This document shows, one piece after another, positions 1 through 5,424 of a DNA stretch of 16,031 nucleotides (the stretch's first letter is position 1; the number at the start of each line of letters is the position of its first letter). The stretch spans positions 1 through 16,031 of the forward strand of contig SXOM01000181.1 of NCBI GenBank assembly GCA_005776735.1, read 5' to 3'. The position numbers and the translations under genes are program-made. The notes under the pieces were generated by a model that was not told the origin of the DNA, ran no database searches, and was given only the letters and a program-made list of their open reading frames with translations. Source of the DNA: Pseudomonadota bacterium. GTDB lineage: Bacteria; Myxococcota_A; UBA796; SXON01.

Positions 1-2
1 GC

Positions 3-57
3 CACACGCCGTGTGCCGTCGCTGTCCCCACGGCGCCGCGACGGCACACGGCGTGTG
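3..57. repeat. Long perfect inverted repeat (hairpin) downstream of csrA
   Basis: Bases 3-22 and 38-57 are exact reverse complements (20 bp stem, 15-base loop). Each arm is itself a small palindrome, CACACG-C-CGTGTG at 3-15 and CACACG-G-CGTGTG at 45-57, so either one long hairpin or two short ones can form. It lies about 30 bases beyond the csrA stop, where transcription of that gene should end. There is no clear U-tract, so it may be an intergenic repeat element or a factor-assisted terminator rather than a classic intrinsic terminator. Confidence 0.75.
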
Positions 58-86
58 CCTACTACCAGTTGGGACGCGCACGAGCC

Positions 87-314
87 TCAGCCGGGCGTGT
101 CGTCCTGATTGGGCGACCCGCCGGGCGGCACCGTGGTGGCCTCCGACCCCTTGATCCCGTGGATCGCCTCGTACACCTCTTGCCGGTGAACGGCCACGTC
201 CTTCGGTGCGTCGATGCCGAGCCGCACCTTGTCCCCGCGGATCTCGACGACCGTAATCACGATGTCGTTGTTGATCCGGATCGCCTCATTTTTTTTTCTG
301 GACAGCACGAGCAT
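87..314 (-). CDS. csrA: CsrA carbon storage regulator (translational repressor)
   Basis: CsrA is a small dimeric RNA-binding protein that binds GGA motifs in mRNA leaders and blocks or stabilises translation. The 75-residue product opens MLVLSRKKNEAIRI and continues with the family pattern (VRLGIDAPKDVAVHR at about 31-45, EVYEAI at about 46-51), including the C-terminal-strand Arg used for RNA binding. The last 20 residues are a Ser/Pro/Gly-rich tail beyond the usual 55-60-residue core. The ATG at 312-314 is preceded on the minus strand by GGAAAG (325-330) ten bases upstream. Codons 6-9 contain a run of nine A residues, unusual in GC-rich DNA. In several bacteria csrA lies near flagellar genes, but none is seen here. 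The identification is secure. Confidence 0.95.
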   Translation of the reverse strand: MLVLSRKKNEAIRINNDIVITVVEIRGDKVRLGIDAPKDVAVHRQEVYEAIHGIKGSEATTVPPGGSPNQDDTPG

Positions 315-533
315 TGGTGTCTATCTTTCCGTGAGTGAATCTGGGGTCGGTGGTGCGAACACCGGCCGATGCTCCTTTCTTCCGGCGGCGAATCCACACG
401 CCCCCGCGAGAGCTGCCGACGGACGATCTTCCGAACGTCACTCGCGCTCTCAGCGCACGGACGGGTTGCGGAAGGCGCGTGTGCCGCCACCTTTCTTGGC
501 GCGGACGATCAGCGCTCTCTCGTTTCATCTTCC

Positions 534-563
534 ACTGTAAAAGCGGTCAAGTTGTGCCGTCAA
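534..563 (-). promoter_or_regulatory. Possible sigma-70-type promoter for csrA
   Basis: On the minus strand TTGACG (558-563) and TACAGT (534-539) are separated by 18 bases, matching the -35 and -10 consensus at 5/6 and 4/6 positions. It lies in the AT-richer part of the csrA upstream region and would give a leader of about 210 bases. Chance matches of this quality occur, so this is only a candidate. Confidence 0.3.
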
Positions 564-759
564 GGAGCAATCCGACCAGAAATGCGCTTTTTCCCAATTT
601 TTCGGTTGACGCCCACTCTACGATGTGAACTTCGCGAGTTTTGAATCAAGTTTTCGCGCCCTCGCGCTGGCGGGCAGCGGTCCGCTCGGTGAACGGACAC
701 TTACCCACGGGCCATCGGTGGTCCCGCTGGAGCAGCTTCACGAAATGTGCAGCAGCACA

Positions 760-819
760 GCGAGCCGCGGCCGCAAGGGAGCGGGCCACATCCACCCCTC
801 CCTTGCGGTCGCGGCTCGC
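760..819. repeat. Long inverted repeat downstream of the helicase
   Basis: Bases 760-780 and 799-819 are reverse complements over 21 positions with one mismatch, enclosing an 18-base loop. The element sits 37 bases past the helicase stop codon, so on the minus strand it could end helicase transcription. No U-tract follows. The arm sequence (GCGAGCCGCGACCGCAAGGG) looks like a dispersed intergenic repeat, but only one copy is in this window. Confidence 0.7.
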
Positions 820-855
820 CGATACACGCGACCCCCGTTCATTCTTGAAACCGCT

Positions 856-2010
856 CTACCCGTTCCACTCGTTCTGTCGGTCGCGCCGCGCGCTGACGCG
901 CCGCCCGCGCAGCCGCGCGCCGTTGAGCGACTCGATCACGTGGTCGGCCGCGTCTTCGGGCACCTCGACGATGGAAAACCGCTCGGTGATCTCGATCCCG
1001 CGGATCTCGCGGCCGGGCAACCCCGACTCGTTGGCGATGGCCCCGACCAGATCGCGCGGGGCGATGCCGGCCTCGCGGCCCGCGCTGATGAAGATGCGGG
1101 CCACGCGCGGGCCGGACGCGCGGGCGCTGTTGGTCCCGCGACCGGGCGCGCGCCCGTTGCCGCGGGCCGGTTGCGCGACCGGAATGTCCGGGCCGTCGTC
1201 GGTCTTCCCGGCCCGCGCCGCGTGCGCGAGCTTCAGCGCGGCCAGCGCGATGTCGCCCGCCGTGAGGTCGGTGCCCAGGGAGTCGAGCATCGCCTTGTAC
1301 TGGTCGAGTCCGCCCTCGGTCACCGCCGCGCGGACCGCCGCAGCCGTGCGCGCGAGCCGCGACGCCCGCAGGTCCGCGGCGGTCGGCACGCGGGCGAACT
1401 CGATCCGCTGACCGGTCGCCCGCTCGATGGCCCGCAGCATCCCCTGCTCGTGCGGTTCGGCGACGGTCAGCGCCACGCCCTCGCGCCCGGCCCGGCCGAC
1501 GCGCCCGATCCGGTGGATGTACGCCTCCGGGTCGGGCGGCAGTTGGTAGTTGACCACGTGCGTCAGGTGCTCGACGTCCAGCCCGCGCGCGGCCACGTCC
1601 GTTGCTACCAGCAGGTCGGCGTTGCCCGACCGGAACTGCCGCATCACGCGGTCGCGCTGCTCCTGCATCATCCCGCCGTGCAGCGCCTCCGGGCGGTAGC
1701 CGCGCGCGGCGAGTGCCTCGGTCAGTTGATCGACTTCCGAGCGGGTCTTGCAGAAGATCAGCGCCGCGGTCGGGGCTTCCGCGTCGAGCACGCGCCCGAG
1801 CGCAGCCAACTTGTGCTGGCGCGACACGAGGTACGCGGTCTGGCGCACGCGCGGGGCTTCGCCGGCGGCGACCGCCTCGCGCGCGACCGAGATTTCGACC
1901 GCGTCTTTCAGGTGGCGACCGGCGATGGCCCGGATGCGCGGCGGCATGGTGGCCGAGAACAGCGCCGTCTGCCGGGTCGCCGGGGTCGCGGTCAGCAGCG
2001 CCTCGATGTC
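856..2010 (-). CDS. DEAD-box RNA helicase, C-terminal part only (5' end missing)
   Basis: ATP-dependent RNA helicase of the DeaD/CshA/DbpA group, expected to unwind structured RNA in ribosome assembly or mRNA decay. About 384 residues remain. Visible motifs are III (SAT, about 20-22), IV (ALIFCKTR, 84-91), Va (ATDVAARGLD, 137-146) and VI (HRIGRVGRAG, 167-176), followed by a Gly/Arg-rich linker and a DbpA-type RNA-binding domain (about 304-376, starting ARIFISAGREAGI). The whole RecA1 half, with the Q motif, Walker A and DEAD, is absent: the frame begins at DIEALL, which normally follows the DEAD motif by some twenty residues. Upstream the sequence becomes nrfA in another frame. No start codon belonging to the helicase exists in the window, so the open frame running on to about 2907 is spurious. 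Truncation is by assembly join or rearrangement. Confidence 0.92.
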   Translation of the reverse strand, partial: DIEALLTATPATRQTALFSATMPPRIRAIAGRHLKDAVEISVAREAVAAGEAPRVRQTAYLVSRQHKLAALGRVLDAEAPTAALIFCKTRSEVDQLTEALAARGYRPEALHGGMMQEQRDRVMRQFRSGNADLLVATDVAARGLDVEHLTHVVNYQLPPDPEAYIHRIGRVGRAGREGVALTVAEPHEQGMLRAIERATGQRIEFARVPTAADLRASRLARTAAAVRAAVTEGGLDQYKAMLDSLGTDLTAGDIALAALKLAHAARAGKTDDGPDIPVAQPARGNGRAPGRGTNSARASGPRVARIFISAGREAGIAPRDLVGAIANESGLPGREIRGIEITERFSIVEVPEDAADHVIESLNGARLRGRRVSARRDRQNEWNG

Positions 2011-3467
2011 TCCACCGCGGGGGCTGGCGCCACTGCGGGTGTCGGTACGGCAGCGGGCGCCTCCCAGGTGATGGCGGCAACCTGGCCCTGGCGGGCGAGG
2101 TCGGCGGCCTGGCCGAGCACGCGCGCGGCCTCCTGCGGGGCGTGGAAGCCCATGCTGTTCTCGGCGGCGATGAAGTCCAGGCGCCACTGCGCCTTGCGTT
2201 GGAGCTCGAGCGCCGGCGCGAGCTGGGCGTCGGTGGCGCCGGCGGCCTTGGCGGCGAGGATGGCGTCGAGCTGATCCATCAACGCGTCGGCCGCGCCCTG
2301 CATGAGCTGGTGGTTGCGGCCCTGGATCACGTCGACGCGGGCGAGGATCTCGTCCTCCTCGAAGTGGTGGCAGGTCTGGCAGGCGCGGTTGACGTTCAAC
2401 AGCGGGCTGCGCACCCAGTGGTCGCTGATCTTGCTGGCGCCGTCGCGCATGTAGGGCATGTGACAGTCGGCGCACGCGACGCCGCTGCGGGCGTGCACGC
2501 CCTGGCTCCAGAGCTCGAACTCGGGGTGCTGCGCCTTGAGGATCGGCGCGCCCGTCTCCTTGTGCTTGTAGTCGTAGAATCGTTCGCCGTCGGCGAAGGT
2601 GGTCGCGTCCCAGTGCTCCTCGGTCGCTTCGACGGTCAGGCCCTCGCTCCACGGGAAGGTGAGCTTCTGCTTGGTGGAGCAGTAGTACTCCACGTGGCAT
2701 TGGCCACACACGTACGAGCGCATCTCGGTGCGCGTGGCGTCGGTGTTGGGATCGTAGGGCGTCTCGCGCTTCCCTTCGCGCCAACGCTCGATCGACGGCA
2801 TCGCCACGACCTCGCCGTCGCCGGCCGCGAGCGCCTGGATGCCCTGGACGAAGCCGGGCCGGGTGACCCGCAGCGCCATCGACTCCGGATCGTGACAGTC
2901 GACACACGACACGGGGTGGGCGTTGCCGCTCTCGTGCAGCATCTTGCTCGTGTCGGCGTACGACATGGTGTAGGTCTTCTCGAACCCGGCGGTGGCGTCA
3001 CCGTCGCCGAGCTGACGGTACAGGGGCATCACCGACGCATGACAGTGCAGGCACGACCCGGTCTGCGGCTTGGTCTGCCGTTCGGTCTCTTCCTGGTCGG
3101 TCAGCATGTAGGCGTGGCCGCGCCGATCGCGGTAGTCGATGGAGAACGCGTACCCGAGGAACATGCGCTTGAGCCACGGGTCACGCTCGATCTTCTCGTC
3201 GGGGAGCGCTTCGCTACCCCCGTGGCCGCCGAACCGGGTCCGGGTGGCCTGCGCGGTGAGCTTGTACAGGTCGTACTGCTTGGGCCAGTTCTTGCCCCAC
3301 ACCGCCGGATCGGTGGTGTCCTCGGTCACCTCGGCCACGCGCACGAAGGGGGTGCGCTCCTCCATCTTGTGTTCGTTCACGTTGAGCAGCAGCGCGGCGA
3401 CGCCGCCGGTGCCGGCCGCGACGACCGCGGTCACCGCGACGTAGGGCCAGGTCTTCTGGGTGGTCAT
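1992..3467 (-). CDS. nrfA: Pentaheme cytochrome c nitrite reductase, catalytic subunit
   Basis: NrfA reduces nitrite to ammonium with six electrons on the periplasmic side, receiving them from NrfH. The 491-residue product has an N-terminal signal-anchor (about 8-28) and five haem-binding motifs: CLHCH 139-143, CVDCH 188-192, CGQCH 254-258, CADCH 332-336 and CQTCH 363-367. The family blocks CGQCHVEYY (active-site Tyr) and KAQHPE at 311-316 (active-site His and calcium-site Gln) are present. Haem 1, usually CxxCK with Lys as the axial ligand, is CxxCH here. The ATG at 3465-3467 has AGGAG at 3473-3477 and overlaps the nrfH stop (ATGA), indicating translational coupling. The C-terminal Ala/Pro tail from about 470 is unlike the family, and the last four or five residues come from beyond the 2010 junction, so the natural C-terminus is unknown. 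Confidence 0.93.
   Translation of the reverse strand: MTTQKTWPYVAVTAVVAAGTGGVAALLLNVNEHKMEERTPFVRVAEVTEDTTDPAVWGKNWPKQYDLYKLTAQATRTRFGGHGGSEALPDEKIERDPWLKRMFLGYAFSIDYRDRRGHAYMLTDQEETERQTKPQTGSCLHCHASVMPLYRQLGDGDATAGFEKTYTMSYADTSKMLHESGNAHPVSCVDCHDPESMALRVTRPGFVQGIQALAAGDGEVVAMPSIERWREGKRETPYDPNTDATRTEMRSYVCGQCHVEYYCSTKQKLTFPWSEGLTVEATEEHWDATTFADGERFYDYKHKETGAPILKAQHPEFELWSQGVHARSGVACADCHMPYMRDGASKISDHWVRSPLLNVNRACQTCHHFEEDEILARVDVIQGRNHQLMQGAADALMDQLDAILAAKAAGATDAQLAPALELQRKAQWRLDFIAAENSMGFHAPQEAARVLGQAADLARQGQVAAITWEAPAAVPTPAVAPAPAVETSRRC
2008..2013. other. Junction between two unrelated sequences (probable chimeric join)
   Basis: Two minus-strand genes abut with neither having a natural end: nrfA homology and its Ala/Pro tail stop at about residue 486, and the helicase begins in mid-domain in a different frame. 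There is no intergenic DNA, terminator, insertion sequence or target-site duplication between them. Gene style also changes: long spacers with big hairpins on the left, tight coupled genes on the right. Confidence 0.75.
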
Positions 3468-3949
3468 GGGAGCTCCTGGAGCGGGTCGCCCCGCAGCGGT
3501 CCTCCGAGGCCGACGGTCTCGCCGTGGCCCACGGCGACGTGGCAGCTCACGCACACGGGCGCGCCTTGGATCGCGCTGGCGTCGTGGAGCAGGTCGCCGT
3601 GGCAACGTTCGCAGTTGGCCTGGAGGATCTTTGCGTTGGGGGGGGTGATGAGGATCGGTTCGGGGAAGTCCTGCAGCGTGAACGCCTTGGAGTGGAACCA
3701 GCCGTTGCGGGCCTTGGCGACGTACTTCTGCGGGAAGGTGGCGGGGAGGTGGCAGTCGACGCACGTGGCGACGGTGTGGTGCGACGACTTCTGCCAGGCG
3801 TCGTACTGCGGGCGCATGATGTGACAGTTGACGCACGCCTTGGGGTCTTCGCTCAAGTACGAGAGCCCCTCGGCGTAGTCGAACGTGGCCCCGCCGAGCC
3901 CGGCGAGGAGCCCGAAGGCGGCGGCGGCGATGGCGGGAGCGGTACGCAT
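3464..3949 (-). CDS. nrfH: NrfH, membrane-anchored tetraheme quinol dehydrogenase
   Basis: NrfH (NapC/NirT family) takes electrons from menaquinol in the inner membrane and passes them to NrfA. The 161-residue product has one N-terminal membrane helix (about 5-22) and four haem motifs: CVNCH 39-43, CVDCH 63-67, CERCH 113-117 and CVSCH 133-137. Met45 just after the first motif (CxxCHxM) matches the unusual methionine haem ligand of NrfH. The frame is open upstream to an ATG at 4042, but a strong sigma-54 promoter at 3971-3987 would start transcription near 3960, inside that extension, so the ATG at 3947-3949 is chosen. It gives the usual length and places the helix at the N-terminus. The ribosome site is weak. 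The stop overlaps the nrfA start by four bases. Confidence 0.92.
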   Translation of the reverse strand: MRTAPAIAAAAFGLLAGLGGATFDYAEGLSYLSEDPKACVNCHIMRPQYDAWQKSSHHTVATCVDCHLPATFPQKYVAKARNGWFHSKAFTLQDFPEPILITPPNAKILQANCERCHGDLLHDASAIQGAPVCVSCHVAVGHGETVGLGGPLRGDPLQELP

Positions 3950-3970
3950 TCGAGCACCAACGGCATAGCG

Positions 3971-3987
3971 AGCAAGGACTGTGCCAA
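3971..3987 (-). promoter_or_regulatory. Sigma-54 (-24/-12) promoter for nrfHA
   Basis: The minus strand reads TTGGCACAGTCCTTGCT, matching the sigma-54 consensus TGGCAC-R-N4-TTGCW at every defined position, with GG (3985-3984) and GC (3973-3972) separated by ten bases. The predicted start of transcription is near 3960, eleven bases before the nrfH ATG. Such promoters need an enhancer-binding ATPase; paired palindromes lie about 75-100 bases upstream. Confidence 0.8.
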
Positions 3988-4026
3988 CCAGGGAATCGCG
4001 AACTTTCTTGATTCTCATATCGTGAG

Positions 4027-4044
4027 ATGTGCGATGTCGCACAT
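4027..4044. promoter_or_regulatory. Palindromic operator/upstream activating site 1
   Basis: ATGTGCGATGTCGCACAT is a perfect inverted repeat of 8 bp with a 2-base centre, of the form TGTG-N8-CACA. It lies between two divergent sigma-54 promoters, centred about 75 bases upstream of the predicted nrfH start and about 135 bases upstream of the predicted porin start. Both are typical distances for an enhancer-binding protein site. A CRP/FNR-type regulator (TGTGC-N6-GCACA) is the alternative reading. Confidence 0.6.
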
Positions 4045-4050
4045 TTGCGG

Positions 4051-4066
4051 TGTGGGCGCGTGCACA
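4051..4066. promoter_or_regulatory. Palindromic operator/upstream activating site 2 (imperfect)
   Basis: A second TGTG-N8-CACA element, TGTGGGCGCGTGCACA, shares the outer half-sites and the spacing of the perfect palindrome at 4027-4044. The centres are 23 bases apart, about two helical turns, so two dimers would bind on the same DNA face. Its inner bases do not pair well, so it would be the weaker site. Confidence 0.45.
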
Positions 4067-4143
4067 TCGTCAAAAACATATAGGACCGTGGTGTTTGCAG
4101 TAATCAGCGGACTTTTCCATCCGAGAATCGTCGCCTCTGGACG

Positions 4144-4159
4144 CGGCACGACAGTTGCA
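4144..4159 (+). promoter_or_regulatory. Sigma-54 (-24/-12) promoter for the porin gene
   Basis: CGGCACGACAGTTGCA matches the sigma-54 consensus TGGCACG-N4-TTGCW except for the first base, with GG at 4145-4146 and GC at 4157-4158 (ten-base spacing). Transcription would start near 4170, leaving a leader of about 25 bases with GGAGG (4186-4190) before the ATG. It faces away from the nrfHA sigma-54 promoter across the shared palindromes. Confidence 0.72.
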
Positions 4160-4194
4160 CCGTCGGGGCCAGAGCCCAACGCCATGGAGGCCCG

Positions 4195-5355
4195 ATGCTC
4201 ACTCCCCTCTCCCTCCTGCTCGCCCCTTCCTTCGCCCTGGCCGAGGATGCCCCGCCGGCGCTCGGTGTACACGCCCAGGTGCGCCCCCGCGTGGAGTTCT
4301 CCACCGGCAAGGACGGCGCGCCCGGCGCCGAGGTGTTCGCCGTCTCCCAGCGTGCGCGGCTCGGTGTCCACGCCAACCTCCCGCACTTCGGCCTGAAGGC
4401 CACCTTCCAGGACGTGCGGATGTGGGGGTCGGAGGCCAACACGCTGACCGACTTCACTGGCGACACCATGGACCTGCACGAAGGCTGGGCCCAGTGGAAG
4501 CCGTCCGAGAAGTTCAGCATCAAGCTGGGCCGCCAGGAGATCGCCCTGCACGAGCAGCGCCTGGTGGGCGCGGTGGACTGGACGCAGCAGGGCCGCGCGT
4601 TCGACGCGGCCACGATCGCGGCGGCGGCCGGCATGTTCAGCACCGACCTCGGGGTCGCGGTGCTCGCCGACAAGGACTCGGTGGTCAACCCCAACAACGC
4701 GGTCACCGGGTTCGTCCGCGCGGGGGTGGCGCCGGGCAAGAACACCGTCGCCGACGTGGTGGCGGTGGTGGACCACGACGAGACGCTCGACATGCTGCGG
4801 GCCACCGGCGGGGTGTACGCTCAGCTCGGCGCGGGCGCGCTCTCCGGGCGGGTGGAGGCCTATGGCCAGGTCGGGAACGTGGGCGACGCCGAGCTCCAGG
4901 CGGGCATGGTCGGCGTTCGTGGCACGTGGGCCCCCGAGGGGGGCGTGGAGCCGAGCGTGACGGTGTGGTACGACCTGCTCAGCGGCGACGACGACGCCAC
5001 CGACGGCAAGAACACCGCGTTCAACACCCTGTACGCCACCAATCACAAGTTCTACGGCCTCATGGACGTGATGCTGTTCACCACCGGCGGCGCGGTCGAC
5101 GGGCAGGGGCTGCACGACGGCGCACTCAAGCTCGGGGTGAAGCCGGTCAAGGGCCTGAACCTGAACCTCGACGCGCACGTCTTCGCCGCCGCGGCCCCGG
5201 TCGCCGACACGATGCTCGGCCAGGAGGTCGATCTCTGGGCCGGCGGAAAGGTCGGTGGCAAGCTGCACGTCAGCGGTGGGGCCTCGTGCCTGTTGTGGAC
5301 CGCGGACAAGGACCCCGACGCCTGGGTGTGGCTGCAGACCTCGCTCGAGCTGTAG
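4195..5355 (+). CDS. Outer-membrane porin, alginate-export-domain type
   Basis: The 386-residue product begins with a short signal peptide ending ALA at about residue 16, and the rest has the alternating pattern of a beta-barrel. The segment at about 63-145 (GLKATFQDVRMWG, DLHEGWAQWKP, KLGRQEIALHEQRLVG) is typical of the alginate-export/AlgE-like porin family, many members of which have nothing to do with alginate. The protein ends VWLQTSLEL, a plausible terminal strand. GGAGG at 4186-4190 is only four bases from the ATG; an upstream ATG at 4184 is out of frame. It is divergent from nrfHA with a matching sigma-54 promoter, so a role in passing nitrite, nitrate or another anion, or an organic donor, across the outer membrane is inferred. 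Substrate is not visible. Confidence 0.8.
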   Translation: MLTPLSLLLAPSFALAEDAPPALGVHAQVRPRVEFSTGKDGAPGAEVFAVSQRARLGVHANLPHFGLKATFQDVRMWGSEANTLTDFTGDTMDLHEGWAQWKPSEKFSIKLGRQEIALHEQRLVGAVDWTQQGRAFDAATIAAAAGMFSTDLGVAVLADKDSVVNPNNAVTGFVRAGVAPGKNTVADVVAVVDHDETLDMLRATGGVYAQLGAGALSGRVEAYGQVGNVGDAELQAGMVGVRGTWAPEGGVEPSVTVWYDLLSGDDDATDGKNTAFNTLYATNHKFYGLMDVMLFTTGGAVDGQGLHDGALKLGVKPVKGLNLNLDAHVFAAAAPVADTMLGQEVDLWAGGKVGGKLHVSGGASCLLWTADKDPDAWVWLQTSLEL

Positions 5356-5359
5356 CCGA

Positions 5360-5381
5360 GCGCCGCCCCGGCCAGCGGCGC
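5360..5381 (+). terminator. GC hairpin after the porin gene
   Basis: GCGCCGC at 5360-5366 pairs perfectly with GCGGCGC at 5375-5381 around an 8-base loop, beginning five bases after the porin stop. No U-tract follows, so intrinsic termination is uncertain. Confidence 0.35.
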
Positions 5382-5424
5382 CCCGGCCCGCCCGGTGATA
5401 GACGCCCGCCCCCCCGGGTGACCC

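Larger units (their letters stand above)
315..855. other. 541-base non-coding spacer between helicase and csrA
   Basis: No convincing gene is visible on either strand; the short open frames here are Arg/Ser-rich with no family resemblance. Base composition is lower in GC than the genes on either side, particularly 530-660 with short A and T runs. It contains the candidate csrA promoter (534-563) and a large hairpin (760-819). No tRNA-like cloverleaf was recognised. Confidence 0.6.

Noticed and set aside
286..528. Small minus-strand open frames upstream of csrA
   Set aside because: They are Arg/Ser-rich, have no ribosome site or family pattern, and partly overlap csrA.
625..2274. 549-residue plus-strand open frame
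   Set aside because: It is antisense to the helicase and nrfA, is Arg/Ala/Gly-rich and shows no recognisable motif; a high-GC shadow.
856..2907. A single 683-residue minus-strand open frame covering the helicase and beyond
   Set aside because: Only the part up to about 2010 resembles a helicase; the rest is Arg-rich out-of-frame translation of nrfA, whose own frame has five haem motifs.
4013..4027. TCTCA-N5-TGAGA inverted repeat next to the main operator
   Set aside because: Five-base arms are common by chance, and the spacing and sequence do not match the two TGTG-N8-CACA sites.
3464..4042. Longer NrfH starting at 4042 or 4018
   Set aside because: The extra residues would overlap a consensus sigma-54 promoter and its predicted transcription start, and they add a basic N-terminus not found in NrfH.
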